The notes: generated by a model not told the origin, from the sequence alone. A stretch of 64,000 bases of DNA from Ideonella sp. (GCA_016721465.1 JADKIA010000028.1:682001-746000); one strand, 5' to 3'. Counted from the stretch's first letter, positions 9,582-18,967 are shown. Translations and numbers: made by a program.

Positions 9582-10652
9582 ATGCCAGCCATTGCACGCT
9601 GTGCCGGATCACCAAAGAGATCGAAAGCCTTGCACGACCATCAGCCTGTTGAGCGGATTTCACCTTGGCGCCTGAGTGTCGCCCCGATGATGGAATGGAC
9701 CGATCGTCACTGTCGGTACTTTCACCGCCTGATCAGCCAACGCACACGGCTGTACACCGAGATGGTGACGACGGGTGCGCTGCTGCATGGCGACGTTCCG
9801 CGTCATCTGGATTTCCACACGGAAGAACACCCCGTGGCCCTGCAATTGGGTGGAAGCGAGCCCGATGATCTGGCGCAATGCGCAGGATTGGCCGTGCGCT
9901 GGGGCTACGACGAGGTGAACCTGAATTGCGGCTGCCCCAGCCCTCGGGTGCAGCGAGGCGCCTTCGGTGCCTGTCTGATGAACGAGGCGCCCCTGGTGCG
10001 CGACTGCGTCCGTGCCATGCGCGACGCCGTGGGCGGCGCCGTGCCGGTCACCGTGAAGCACCGAATCGGACTGGGCAAGCAAGAGGACGTCGGCTTTGTG
10101 CGCGACTTCATCGGCACGGTGGCAGAGGCCGGCTGCACAGTGTTCATCGTGCATGCCCGCAATGCCTGGTTGGAGGGTCTGTCACCCAAGGACAACCGCG
10201 AGATCCCGCCCTTGCGCTACGACGTGGTGCACCAGCTCAAGCGCGACTTCCCGGCGCTCAGCATCGTGCTCAATGGGGGCATCACCGACAACGGGCTGGT
10301 GGCCGAACAACTGGCGCTGGTGGACGGCGTGATGGTCGGGCGGCAGGCCTATCACGATCCGTGCCTGATGGCCGATTGGGACCGCCGCTTTCTCGGTGCC
10401 GAGGGTACAGGGGTCGACGCCAGCGAGGCCTGGCGCATGCACATCGAGGACCAGATGGTCGCGTACATGGCGCGTTTGCCGGCGGTGCCCTGGGCGCATG
10501 TGGCGCGCCACATGCTCGGACTGTGGAACGGGCAGCCCGGCGCACGGCGTTGGCGCCAGGTGTGGAGCGACCACCGGCACAGGGCCTTGCCAGCCGCCGC
10601 TGTTCAGGCGTTGGCGCGGCAAGCGCGGGAGGCTGTCAGCGCGGCTGCGTGA
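9582..10652 (+). CDS. dusA: tRNA-dihydrouridine(20/20a) synthase DusA
   Basis: DusA is an FMN enzyme that reduces U20/U20a in the tRNA D-loop. The sequence has SVAPMMEWTDRHCRYFHRL, the substrate-proximal active-site segment NLNCGCPSPRVQ with the catalytic Cys, HARNAWLEGLSP and the FMN-binding IVLNGGI. These match DusA rather than DusB or DusC. The frame stays open back to a TTG at 9540. The ATG at 9582 gives 356 residues. A TTG at 9630 gives 340, closer to the usual length, and has AAAGAGA upstream, so the start is uncertain. It converges on the eamA gene with only 4 bases between stops. Confidence 0.92.
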   Translation: MPAIARCAGSPKRSKALHDHQPVERISPWRLSVAPMMEWTDRHCRYFHRLISQRTRLYTEMVTTGALLHGDVPRHLDFHTEEHPVALQLGGSEPDDLAQCAGLAVRWGYDEVNLNCGCPSPRVQRGAFGACLMNEAPLVRDCVRAMRDAVGGAVPVTVKHRIGLGKQEDVGFVRDFIGTVAEAGCTVFIVHARNAWLEGLSPKDNREIPPLRYDVVHQLKRDFPALSIVLNGGITDNGLVAEQLALVDGVMVGRQAYHDPCLMADWDRRFLGAEGTGVDASEAWRMHIEDQMVAYMARLPAVPWAHVARHMLGLWNGQPGARRWRQVWSDHRHRALPAAAVQALARQAREAVSAAA

Positions 10653-10656
10653 TCGG

Positions 10657-11610
10657 TCATCGGCCGGGGCGTGCCGGCCAGGTGGCCAGCAGCAAGCCCG
10701 ACAGGGCGAGCGCCATGGCCACGCCATGCCAGGGGCCGAAGGGCTCGCCGAGCACCAGCACGCCCACCGCCGCCGCGGAAACGGGCAACATCACCGTGAA
10801 CACACCGGCACGCGGCGCGGGCACTTGCGCCAGGCCTTTCATCCACAACCACACCGTCACCATGCTTGCGGCGATGGCATAGAACAACAGCAGCAGCCAG
10901 TGGCGGCCAGGCGCGCTGCCGAAATCGAATTGGAGCGCCTGCCACAGGCCGAGTGGCGTGACGAGCGCCAGGCCCCACAGGTTGATGATGGCGCTGATGC
11001 GGCGCGGTGAAACACTGCCCGTGAGGCGCTTGCCAATCACCACGTAGCTCGCCTCGCACAACACCGCGCACAGCAACAGACCATGCCCCAGCAGCGTGCG
11101 CATCGAAGACACGTTCTGAGCCCCGTCCAATGCCGCGGGCGCCCGGGCCCAGGCCATCAGGCCAATGCCCATCGCTGCGCAGGCGATGGCGGCGGCCACC
11201 CGGCGATTGATGTGCTCACCCAGCCACCAACGCGACAGCAAGGCCACCGCCGCAGGGATCGCGGCCATCACCACACCGGCCGAGATGGCCGAGGTCCAAG
11301 ACACGCCGAACAGCATGCTGATGGAGAAAAGGAAGTTGCCGAGGAAGCTCTCCCAGAACAGCAAACGCCGGTCATGGGGCGACAGCGGCGCCTCGCCTGG
11401 CGCGCGACGCACCCAATGGGCCATGGCCAGCGCCGCAATGCCGAAGCGCAGCCAGGCCAGCAGGAAGACCGGGAACACGGCCACCAGCACCTTGGACAGC
11501 CCCACGTAGCTGCCCACCAGCGCCATGCTGCCGGCCAAGGCAGCATAGGCCAGCCAGGGCACATTAGGCGTCGCCACTGGGTGGGCGGGCGAGGCCCCGC
11601 GCCTCACCAC
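10657..11610 (-). CDS. DMT-superfamily (EamA) transporter at the end of the polyamine cluster
   Basis: This 317-residue protein has about ten membrane-spanning segments in two EamA repeats. It begins with a cytoplasmic N-terminus of about 20 residues (VATPNVPWLAYAALAGSMALVGS). It is the last gene of the minus-strand run and lies 42 bases after the GlnT-type synthetase, so it may be co-transcribed with the polyamine genes and export a product or an amine. Substrate is not readable from the sequence. It is only distantly similar to the other EamA protein in this window. Confidence 0.8.
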   Translation of the reverse strand: MVRRGASPAHPVATPNVPWLAYAALAGSMALVGSYVGLSKVLVAVFPVFLLAWLRFGIAALAMAHWVRRAPGEAPLSPHDRRLLFWESFLGNFLFSISMLFGVSWTSAISAGVVMAAIPAAVALLSRWWLGEHINRRVAAAIACAAMGIGLMAWARAPAALDGAQNVSSMRTLLGHGLLLCAVLCEASYVVIGKRLTGSVSPRRISAIINLWGLALVTPLGLWQALQFDFGSAPGRHWLLLLFYAIAASMVTVWLWMKGLAQVPAPRAGVFTVMLPVSAAAVGVLVLGEPFGPWHGVAMALALSGLLLATWPARPGR

Positions 11611-11652
11611 CTCAGCGGGACCGTCGGTGCGTTGACGGAAGGCTGCCCAAGC

Positions 11653-13005
11653 TCAGTAGGCCCGCGCATAGCGGTCCAGTTCCCAATCCGACACATGGCG
11701 GGCGTGGGCCACATGCTCGTCGCGCTTGAGGTGAACGAACTGCTCCACCAAGGTGGCGCCGAGGGCGTCGCAGACCACGCGGTCGGTCTGCAGTGCGTCG
11801 ATGGCGGCGCCCAGGTCTTGCGGCAGCACGGCGATGCCGCGCTGCGCAATCTGGGTGAGGCTCAGCTGGAACAGGTCGTCCACGCAGGCCGGCGGCAGTT
11901 CGAGTTGGCGGTCCACGCCGTCCAGGCCCGCGGCGATCATCGCGGCAGTGGCCAGGTAAGGGTTGGCGCTGGCATCAGGCAGGCGCCATTCGAAGCGTCC
12001 GTGAAGGGTGCGGATCAGTGCCGTGCGGTTGTTGGCGCCATGGGCCACATAGGCCGGGGCCCAACTGGTGCCCGACAACGATTCACCCACCACCAGGCGC
12101 TTGTAGGAATTGACGGTGGGCGCGGCCACGGCACACAGGGCGGCGGAATGGGCCAGAACGCCGGCGGCGAAATGCTGGCCGATCGGGGAGAGCAGGGCCG
12201 TGTTGTCCACCGATCCGTCGGGCGTGTGCGGCACGAACACGTTGGAAAGGTTGTTGCGCTGCCCGGTCCACAGCGAGGCATGAAAGTGCATGCCGCTGCC
12301 CGGCTGGTTGGCAAAGGGCTTGGGCATCATCGAGAACACCATGCCGCGCGCCTCGGCCAGCGCGTGCGCCGCCTGCTTGAACAGCATCAGGTGGTCGGCA
12401 CTGGCCAGGGCTTCGTCGAAACCGAAATTCACCTCGAACTGTCCCTGCGCATCTTCGTGATCGAGCTGCAGCACATCGAGTTGGCACTCCTCGAGGCAGC
12501 GGTGCAGACCCTGCAGAAACTCGGCCTGGCGCGGCAAGGCCTTCAGGTCGTAGCTCGGCTTGTCGAGGCGATCCTGATCGTCCGCAGGCAGCCAGCGGCC
12601 GCCTTCTTGCTTGAGCAGGAAGAACTCGGGCTCGATGCCCGTGCGCAGGTGCCAGCCGTGCTGGGCCAGCCGGCCAATGGCTCGCCGAAGCACCTGGCGT
12701 GGACACGCCTCGAAGGGCGCGTTGTCGACAAACCCATCGCACACCACGCGGGCGTAGCCCGGCATCCAGGGCAGGGCGCGCGCCGTGCTGGCGTTGCCGC
12801 GGGCCCAGTACTCCGACCTCGGCCCGGTGCGCGGCAGGCCGGTGCCGGCGATGGACGGACCGCTGAATCCCACGCCATCGGTGAGCAGATCGTCCAGATG
12901 GGCCAGCGGCACGTACTTGCCCTTGGCCACGCCATGGATGTCGGTGAACTGGGCCAGCAGCGTGTGCACGCCGGCGTCTTGCAGGCGGTCTCGCAGGTCT
13001 TTCAT
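11653..13005 (-). CDS. glnT: GlnT-type (type III) glutamine synthetase family ligase
   Basis: This family ligates glutamate to ammonia or an amine with ATP. The 450-residue protein has the N-terminal beta-grasp segment (VHTLLAQFTDIHGVAKGKYVP). The glutamine synthetase catalytic core follows: GIEPEFFLL, the metal-binding VNFGFDEAL region, GSGMHFHASLW and RTLHGRFEWRLPDASANPY. It resembles the rhizobial GlnT group. Amine specificity here is inferred from the cluster. It is followed by eamA and lies 26 bases after the aldehyde dehydrogenase, with AAAGGAA as ribosome-binding site. The second synthetase (21637-23004) is divergent enough to have a different substrate. Confidence 0.85.
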   Translation of the reverse strand: MKDLRDRLQDAGVHTLLAQFTDIHGVAKGKYVPLAHLDDLLTDGVGFSGPSIAGTGLPRTGPRSEYWARGNASTARALPWMPGYARVVCDGFVDNAPFEACPRQVLRRAIGRLAQHGWHLRTGIEPEFFLLKQEGGRWLPADDQDRLDKPSYDLKALPRQAEFLQGLHRCLEECQLDVLQLDHEDAQGQFEVNFGFDEALASADHLMLFKQAAHALAEARGMVFSMMPKPFANQPGSGMHFHASLWTGQRNNLSNVFVPHTPDGSVDNTALLSPIGQHFAAGVLAHSAALCAVAAPTVNSYKRLVVGESLSGTSWAPAYVAHGANNRTALIRTLHGRFEWRLPDASANPYLATAAMIAAGLDGVDRQLELPPACVDDLFQLSLTQIAQRGIAVLPQDLGAAIDALQTDRVVCDALGATLVEQFVHLKRDEHVAHARHVSDWELDRYARAY

Positions 13006-13031
13006 GGTGGGTTCCTTTGGAGGATCACGCG

Positions 13032-14525
13032 TCAGTCGATGCGAATCCAGGTGGTCTTCAGTTCGGTGTACTTGTCGAACGCATGCAGCGACTTGTCGCG
13101 ACCGTTGCCGCTCTGCTTGAAGCCGCCGAAGGGCACGGTGATGTCGTCCTCATCGTACTGGTTCACGTGCACCGTGCCCGCGCGAAGGGCCCGCGCCACG
13201 CGGTGCGCGCGGCTGAGCTGGTCGCTCCAGACGCTGGCCTGCAGGCCGTAGGGTGAATCGTTGGCGATGGCAATGGCCTCGGCTTCGTCCTTGAAGCGCA
13301 GGATGCCGGTGACCGGGCCGAAGATCTCCTCACGGGCGATCTTCATCCGATTGGTGACGCCGTCGAACACGGTGGGCTCGACGAAGTAGCCGCCAGTCTC
13401 GACGCGTGCCTGGCCACCACCGGCGATGCAGCGCGCACCTTCGGCGCGACCGGCGTCGATGTAGCCCAGCACGGTGCGCATCTGGGTTTCGTCCACCAAC
13501 GCGCCCATCACCGTGCGCGGGTTCAAGGGGTCGCCCGGCGCGTAGTTGGCGGCCTCGGCGGCCACCCTGGCGGCGAACTCGTCGGCGATGCGCTCGTGCA
13601 CCAGCACCCGCGACGGGGCATTGCAGCTCTCGCCTTGATTGAAGAACAGCGCGCCGGCGGCCGTGACCGCAGCGCGGGTGACATCGCCGCAGTCGTCGAA
13701 CACCACGAACGCCGACTTGCCACCCAGTTCGTTGTAGACGCGCTTGAGGTTGGAACGAGCGGCATAGTCCAGCATGCGCCGGCCGGTGCGCGTGGAGCCG
13801 GTAAAGGCAATGGCATCGACCTCCATGTGCAGCGCCAGGGCTTCGCCGGCTTCGTGGCCGAAGCCCGGCACGACATTGAACACACCCGGTGGCACGCCGG
13901 CAGCCACCGCCAACTCGGCCAGGCGCAGCGCGGTGAGCGGGCTCTTCTCGCTGGGTTTGAGCACCACCGAATTGCCGGCCGCCAGGGCCGGCCCGAGCTT
14001 CCACCCAGCCATGATCATGGGGTAGTTCCAGGGCACGATGGCGCCCACGACGCCCACGGGTTCACGCGTGATCAGTGCCAGTGCGCTGCGGGGCGTGGGG
14101 GCCACCTCGTCGTAGAGCTTGTCCACGGCCTCGGCATACCAGTGGATGCAGCGCGCCGTGGCGGGTACATCCACCGACAAGGCGTACTGGATCGGCTTGC
14201 CCATGTCCACGCATTCGAGCAAGGCCAGTTCCTCCTTGGCCGCGAGGATGAGGTCGGCGAATCGCTGCAGGATCTTCTTGCGCACGGCAGGGGCCTGGTG
14301 CGCCCAGCGGCCGTCGTCGAACGCTGCTCGGGCAGCGGCGACCGCGCCATCCACGTCGACCGCACGGCCACGAGCCACGGCGCCCAAGGGCTGTCCATTC
14401 AAGGGGGAAATGCAGTCGAAGGTCGCGCCATCTGCAGCGGTGCGACGCTCCCCGTCCACGACCATGCGGCCGTCGATGCGGATTTCCCTGGCGCGGACGT
14501 GCCAGTCGATGGAAGGGTTGGCCAT
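13032..14525 (-). CDS. puuC: Aldehyde dehydrogenase, probably gamma-glutamyl-gamma-aminobutyraldehyde/aminobutyraldehyde dehydrogenase
   Basis: The 497-residue NAD(P)-dependent aldehyde dehydrogenase has every family landmark: PWNYPMIMAGWKLGPALAAG, the cofactor loop FTGSTRTGR, the general-base region ELGGKS, the nucleophile Cys in FNQGESCNAPSR, and EEIFGPV. Placed in a putrescine cluster it would oxidise gamma-glutamyl-aminobutyraldehyde (PuuC role) or 4-aminobutyraldehyde made by the aminotransferase (KauB role). The gene follows the porin after a terminator-like hairpin at 14551-14582 and precedes glnT. Confidence 0.88.
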   Translation of the reverse strand: MANPSIDWHVRAREIRIDGRMVVDGERRTAADGATFDCISPLNGQPLGAVARGRAVDVDGAVAAARAAFDDGRWAHQAPAVRKKILQRFADLILAAKEELALLECVDMGKPIQYALSVDVPATARCIHWYAEAVDKLYDEVAPTPRSALALITREPVGVVGAIVPWNYPMIMAGWKLGPALAAGNSVVLKPSEKSPLTALRLAELAVAAGVPPGVFNVVPGFGHEAGEALALHMEVDAIAFTGSTRTGRRMLDYAARSNLKRVYNELGGKSAFVVFDDCGDVTRAAVTAAGALFFNQGESCNAPSRVLVHERIADEFAARVAAEAANYAPGDPLNPRTVMGALVDETQMRTVLGYIDAGRAEGARCIAGGGQARVETGGYFVEPTVFDGVTNRMKIAREEIFGPVTGILRFKDEAEAIAIANDSPYGLQASVWSDQLSRAHRVARALRAGTVHVNQYDEDDITVPFGGFKQSGNGRDKSLHAFDKYTELKTTWIRID

Positions 14526-14550
14526 GTCGAACCTGCTGCTTGAATTGGAA

Positions 14551-14582
14551 AGGGGCCGGGCCGTCTGGACAGCCGGGCCCCT
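14551..14582 (-). terminator. Terminator-like hairpin between the porin and aldehyde dehydrogenase genes
   Basis: Read on the minus strand, AGGGGCC (14582-14576) pairs with GGCCCCT (14557-14551), with a further GGC/GCC inner pairing. A short TTTCC follows. It begins 16 bases after the porin stop and 26 bases before the aldehyde dehydrogenase start. It may attenuate rather than fully stop transcription, because the genes on both sides belong to one pathway. Confidence 0.5.
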
Positions 14583-14597
14583 CGAATCATGAACCGA

Positions 14598-16013
14598 TCA
14601 GAAGCTGACGACCACCGAAGTGCCCAACACGTTGTTGCTCTTGCGGTACTCGCCGCTGCGCACGTCCAGGAACACCGGCTGGTTGGCGCGGTCCATGCGG
14701 TACTCGGCCTTGAAGGTGGTGTTCAGGTTGTACAGATAGCTCAAGCCCAGGGACAAGGCCATGCGGTTCGCACCCTTCGAGCAGCCATCCGCATTTTCCG
14801 CCGCTGCAGCGTCGCAGCCCAGCGTGGCGTCGGGACCCCAGCCATTGCGGTCGTCGGCCACGGTGTAGCCCAGCAAGCCGCCGCCGTTCTTGCTGTTCTT
14901 CACGTAGTCGAATCGGCCCACCACCTCCCAGCGCGGGATGAACTTGTAGGCCAGCAAGGTGGACACACCCGACCAGCTGGCGTCGCGCAGTGCCCCGGTG
15001 CCCGGGTCGGCCATGATGGCGGCGGCGCGTTGCCGGCCGTAGCTCAACTGGCCCTGCCAGGTGAAGTCGCCGCGGATGAAGTAGGCATCGGCCTCGAACA
15101 GGTCGAGCCGTGTGTCGCGCGCATCGTAGGCCTCGCCCGTGACCGGATTGACGGCATCGATGGCGCGGAAGTTGGCACCCCGGCCATGCACGCCGGCGAA
15201 GCCGAAGCCGTTGAATTCACCCTTGGAATAGTCCACGCGGTAGGCCAAGGCCGGCGCCTTCTCGTTGGCGTTGCGCTTGCTGGTGTTCATGTTGTTCAAC
15301 ATCCACTTCACCAGCCACTTGCCGCGCATGTATTCCATGCCCGCGCCGGTGTAGAGCGTGGGCAGTGTGAAGTCGTACAACAGGTTGTGCGTGATCAGCT
15401 TGTTGAGTGTGGCCTGTTGGTACTCGTAGCCGGACCAGTCGGGCATCTGGCCGGCGATGAAGCGGGTCTGCAGGTCCCCCAGCGGAATCGAGACCGAGGC
15501 CTCCTGCACGATCGAGCCTTCGCCGGTCACCGCGCCAGTCCCGCGGTTGGGCACCAGGGTCAGGCGCCAGCGCGTGCCGCCTTCCATCTCCTTGGTGAGG
15601 TCCAGGGTGGCGCCGCCGAAATAGGAGTTGTCGTAGTTGTAGCCATCGGAGGCCACCGGGTTCAGAAACTGGAAGCCCGCCCGGTGCTGGCGCTGGTTGA
15701 CCAGGTAGGTGGGGTCCATGAAGCCGCTGATCTTGAACATCTTCAGGCCCTGCGCTTCGACCGCGTCTTCGAGCGCCTCGGTCTTCACGGCAACACGGTT
15801 CAGGTCCTTCACCTGCTCTGGCGTCATGCCCCATTGCGCACTGCCGGCGGGCTTGGCGACCGAGTTGGCCGCGTTCAGCTTGTTCTCCAGATCGGCCACC
15901 TTGGCCTTCAGGTCCTGCAATTCCTTCAGGATCTCTGCATTGCTCTGCGCTGCGGCCGGGAACGCCGCGGCCAGGACAATGGCCAGCGCGCTGATTTTAA
16001 GTGTTGTGTGCAT
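14598..16013 (-). CDS. DUF3138-family outer-membrane beta-barrel protein (putative polyamine porin)
   Basis: The 471-residue product starts with a clear Sec signal peptide (MHTTLKISALAIVLAAAFPAAAQ). A coiled-coil segment (AEILKELQDLKAKVADLENKL) follows, as in trimeric porins, then a long alternating-hydrophobic region expected for a beta barrel. The last residue is Phe, the usual outer-membrane insertion signal. The start at 16013 has AGAGGAG just upstream, while the longer frame to 16055 would overlap potI. I recognise the family as DUF3138, which has no firm function. Its place right after the putrescine ABC importer suggests an outer-membrane channel for the same substrate. Confidence 0.8.
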   Translation of the reverse strand: MHTTLKISALAIVLAAAFPAAAQSNAEILKELQDLKAKVADLENKLNAANSVAKPAGSAQWGMTPEQVKDLNRVAVKTEALEDAVEAQGLKMFKISGFMDPTYLVNQRQHRAGFQFLNPVASDGYNYDNSYFGGATLDLTKEMEGGTRWRLTLVPNRGTGAVTGEGSIVQEASVSIPLGDLQTRFIAGQMPDWSGYEYQQATLNKLITHNLLYDFTLPTLYTGAGMEYMRGKWLVKWMLNNMNTSKRNANEKAPALAYRVDYSKGEFNGFGFAGVHGRGANFRAIDAVNPVTGEAYDARDTRLDLFEADAYFIRGDFTWQGQLSYGRQRAAAIMADPGTGALRDASWSGVSTLLAYKFIPRWEVVGRFDYVKNSKNGGGLLGYTVADDRNGWGPDATLGCDAAAAENADGCSKGANRMALSLGLSYLYNLNTTFKAEYRMDRANQPVFLDVRSGEYRKSNNVLGTSVVVSF

Positions 16014-16051
16014 GGTGAGGGCTCCTCTGGCGTGTGACTTGGGGCAAGGCT

Positions 16052-16909
16052 TCAACCGCGGGCGGCGGCGGACAGTTCAAGGGCGCGTTGGCGTTCGGCT
16101 CGGGCGATCCAGTAGCTGGCCGCGACGACGCCAATGGCAACGATGACAACGATGATGGTGGCCACCGCATTGACGCTTGGGTTCAGCCCCAGGCGGGCGC
16201 GCGAGAAGATCACCAGCGGCAGGGTGGTGGCGCCCGGCCCCGAGAGGAAGGCCGAGAGCACCACGTCGTCGAGCGAGAGCGTGAAGGTGAGCAGCCAGGC
16301 CGACATCAGCGACTGCGTGATCATCGGCAAGGTGACCAGCATGAACACCTGCCACGGCCGGGCGCCGAGGTCCATGGCGGCCTCCTCGAGCTGCGGGTTC
16401 AGATCCTGCAGGCGCGCCTGGATCACCACCGTGGCATAGGCCATGCCCAGCAGCAGGTGTCCCATCCAGATGGTGAGCATGCCGCGCCCGGGGAAGCCCC
16501 AGCCGAAGGCCCACTGCGTACCGCGCTGCACCGACACCATCATCAGCAACAGCGACAGGCCGACGACCACCTCGGGCATCACCAGAGGCGCATTGACCAT
16601 GCCGGAGAACAGCGTGCGCCCGCTGAATCGCTTGTACTTGTTCAGGGCAAAGGCCGCCAGCGTGCCCAGCAGCACCGAGCCGCAGGCCGTGAAGAAGGCA
16701 ATCTGCAGGCTCAGCCACAAGCCACCCAGCATCTCGTGATCGTTGGCCAGCGCGCGGTACCAGCGCAGGGTGAAACCACGCCAGACGTTGGGGATGGTGG
16801 AGTCGTTGAACGAGTACAGCACCAACGCCACGATCGGCAGGTAGAGAAAGATGTACCCGCCGGCGAGCCAACCCTTCGCGAACAGGCGGTTGAAGGCGCT
16901 GGTGTTCAT
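16052..16909 (-). CDS. potI: Putrescine/spermidine ABC transporter permease PotI
   Basis: The 285-residue inner-membrane permease has six predicted membrane helices. The conserved permease EAA loop (EEAAMDLGARPWQVF) contacts the ATPase. The start MNTSAFNRLFAKGWLAGGY at 16909 overlaps the stop of potH by 4 bases (ATGA), so the two are translationally coupled. The reading frame is open far upstream (to 17812), but that region is only the out-of-frame shadow of potH. It pairs with PotH to form the channel of the importer. Confidence 0.92.
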   Translation of the reverse strand: MNTSAFNRLFAKGWLAGGYIFLYLPIVALVLYSFNDSTIPNVWRGFTLRWYRALANDHEMLGGLWLSLQIAFFTACGSVLLGTLAAFALNKYKRFSGRTLFSGMVNAPLVMPEVVVGLSLLLMMVSVQRGTQWAFGWGFPGRGMLTIWMGHLLLGMAYATVVIQARLQDLNPQLEEAAMDLGARPWQVFMLVTLPMITQSLMSAWLLTFTLSLDDVVLSAFLSGPGATTLPLVIFSRARLGLNPSVNAVATIIVVIVAIGVVAASYWIARAERQRALELSAAARG

Positions 16910-17841
16910 CGGGCGGCCTCCTGGGCCTCGGCCTGGTACTTGTTGAAGAGCGCCAGCGGCACGATGATCAGCAGGATCACCACCACCGCCACGCTGGAGG
17001 CCATGGGCCAGTCGTTGTTGCTGAAGAACTCGTCCCACAGCACGCGGCCGATCATCAGCGTCTCGGGCCCGCCCAGCAGTTCGGGGATCACGAACTCGCC
17101 CACGCAGGGAATGAACACCAGCATGCTGCCGGCGATGATGCCGGCCTTGGACAGCGGCACCGTGATCTTCCAGAACGCGGTCCAGGGGCTGGCGCCCAGA
17201 TCGGCCGCGGCCTCGAGCAGGCGCAGATCCATCTTCGACAGGTTGCCGAACAGCGGCAGGATCATGAAGGGCAGGTAGGTGTAGGTCATGCCCAGCACCA
17301 GCGAGAAGGGCGTGTGCATCAGCTTGCCCGGCGCGGTGATCAGGCCCAGTGCGGCCAGGCCCTGATCCAGACCGCTGCCGATGATGAGGTCGGCCACCCA
17401 GCCGTGTTCGGACAGCAGGCCCTTCCACGCATACACCCGCAGCAGGAAGGACGTCCAGAACGGCAGCATCACCAGCATCAGCAGCGCCGGTTGCACGGTG
17501 GCCTTGGCGCGCGCCATGAAGTAGGCGAACGGGTAGCCGATCATCAGGCACAGCACCGTGGTGGCCAATGCGTACTGCAGGCTTGCCAGGTAGGTCTTGA
17601 TGTACAGCGCGTCCTGCGTCATGAAGACGTAGTTCGACAGCTTGACAGTGAGCTGCAGCAGGCCTTCCTTGTAGGTGATCAGGTCCTTGAAGACCACGGT
17701 CTCCATCTCGGATACGCTGATCTTGGCCAAGATCAGGAAAGGCAGCAGGAAGAACAGCAGCAGCCAGGCATAGGGAATGCCGATGACCACGGTACGGCCA
17801 GTGGGCCACCACCAGCGGGCGTTGGCAAGGGTGCTGGCCAT
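16906..17841 (-). CDS. potH: Putrescine ABC transporter permease PotH
   Basis: This 311-residue permease has six membrane segments, with the first at about residues 18-40 (TVVIGIPYAWLLLFFLLPF). The ATPase-contact loop EAAADLGASPWTAFW lies at about residues 213-227. It sits 7 bases after potG and overlaps potI by 4 bases. Length and features match PotH/SpuG of putrescine importers. Confidence 0.92.
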   Translation of the reverse strand: MASTLANARWWWPTGRTVVIGIPYAWLLLFFLLPFLILAKISVSEMETVVFKDLITYKEGLLQLTVKLSNYVFMTQDALYIKTYLASLQYALATTVLCLMIGYPFAYFMARAKATVQPALLMLVMLPFWTSFLLRVYAWKGLLSEHGWVADLIIGSGLDQGLAALGLITAPGKLMHTPFSLVLGMTYTYLPFMILPLFGNLSKMDLRLLEAAADLGASPWTAFWKITVPLSKAGIIAGSMLVFIPCVGEFVIPELLGGPETLMIGRVLWDEFFSNNDWPMASSVAVVVILLIIVPLALFNKYQAEAQEAAR

Positions 17842-17848
17842 CAGTGCC

Positions 17849-18967
17849 TCACTGCGTCAAGACCACATGGGCCGAGCGCGACCAGTGCGCCCAGACCACG
17901 TCGCCCCAGGTGAGCTCGTCGTCTTTGTGGCGCGAGGTGTTGGCCTGGCTCACCTTCAAGCGCTGGCCACTCGCCAATTTCAGGTGATAGACCGTGAAAC
18001 TGCCGAAGTAGGACATCTCCTGGATCGTGCCGGCCACCGTGTTGTACTCGTCGGCCGGTTTCTGGCGCGAGACATGGATCTTCTCGGGCCGCAGGGCCAC
18101 CGTGACCGCCATGCCCGGCGTGCCTGTGATGCCATGGCCCACGTAGTGCTTGCAGTCGGCCGATTCGATGACCACGTGGTCGGCCTCGTCTTCCGCCACC
18201 GTGCCCTCCATCAGATTGACATTGCCGATGAAATCGGCCACGAAGCGCGTGGCCGGCGTCTCGTAGATGTCGGCCGGTGCGCCCACCTGCAGGAACCGGC
18301 CCTCGCTCATCACGGCGATGCGCGAGGCCATGGTCATGGCCTCTTCCTGGTCGTGCGTGACCATGACGCAGGTCACGCCGACCTGCTCGATGATGTTCAC
18401 CAGCTCGATCTGGGTTTCCTCGCGCAGCTTCTTGTCCAGCGCGCCCAGCGGCTCGTCGAGCAGCAGCATCTGCGGTTGCTTGGCCAGGCTGCGGGCCAGC
18501 GCCACACGCTGCTGCTGCCCGCCGGACAACTGGTGCGGTTTGCGCTTGGCATACTTGCCCAGTTGCACCAGCTTGAGCATGGCTTCGACCCGTTCGCTCA
18601 CTTTGTCGGCTGGCAGACCGTCGCGCCGCAGGCCGAAGGCGATGTTGTCCCACACGCTGAGGTGCGGGAACAGCGCATAGCTCTGGAACATCATGTTCAT
18701 CGGCCGCTCGTAGGGCGGCAGGCCAGCCAGATCCTGCCCGTTCAGGATGATGCGGCCGGCCGTCGGCGTTTCGAAACCGGCGAGCATGCGCAGCAGCGTG
18801 CTCTTGCCGCAACCGGACGAGCCGAGCAAGGCGAAGATCTCGCCCTTGGCGATGTCCAGGTCCACGGCGTTGACGGCCTTGTAGCCGCCAAAGTCCTTGG
18901 TCACGCCCTGGATCTGCAGGAACTTGTCGTCCGGTTTTCCCTTGGCGTCGACGCTCGCCGCTGCCAT
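17849..18967 (-). CDS. potG: Putrescine ABC transporter ATP-binding protein PotG
   Basis: The 372-residue ATPase powers polyamine import. It has Walker A GSSGCGKSTLL, Q-loop QSYALFPH, signature LSGGQQQR, Walker B LLLDEPLGALD and the H-loop VTHDQEE. A C-terminal TOBE-type domain follows (about 290-372). The start at 18967 (MAAASVDAKGKPDDKF) lies 2 bases after the potF stop. The frame continues to 19201, but that stretch lies inside potF and has no family similarity. PotA/PotG-type ATPases can be feedback-inhibited by polyamines. Confidence 0.93.
   Translation of the reverse strand: MAAASVDAKGKPDDKFLQIQGVTKDFGGYKAVNAVDLDIAKGEIFALLGSSGCGKSTLLRMLAGFETPTAGRIILNGQDLAGLPPYERPMNMMFQSYALFPHLSVWDNIAFGLRRDGLPADKVSERVEAMLKLVQLGKYAKRKPHQLSGGQQQRVALARSLAKQPQMLLLDEPLGALDKKLREETQIELVNIIEQVGVTCVMVTHDQEEAMTMASRIAVMSEGRFLQVGAPADIYETPATRFVADFIGNVNLMEGTVAEDEADHVVIESADCKHYVGHGITGTPGMAVTVALRPEKIHVSRQKPADEYNTVAGTIQEMSYFGSFTVYHLKLASGQRLKVSQANTSRHKDDELTWGDVVWAHWSRSAHVVLTQ

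Noticed and set aside
11083..13251. Long plus-strand open frame of 722 residues opposite glnT
   Set aside because: His/Arg/Gln-rich composition and no domain; the minus-strand glutamine synthetase is clear.
16052..17812. A single 586-residue permease fusion
   Set aside because: The part before MNTSAFNRLF is out-of-frame potH sequence; a 4-base ATGA overlap marks two separate permease genes.
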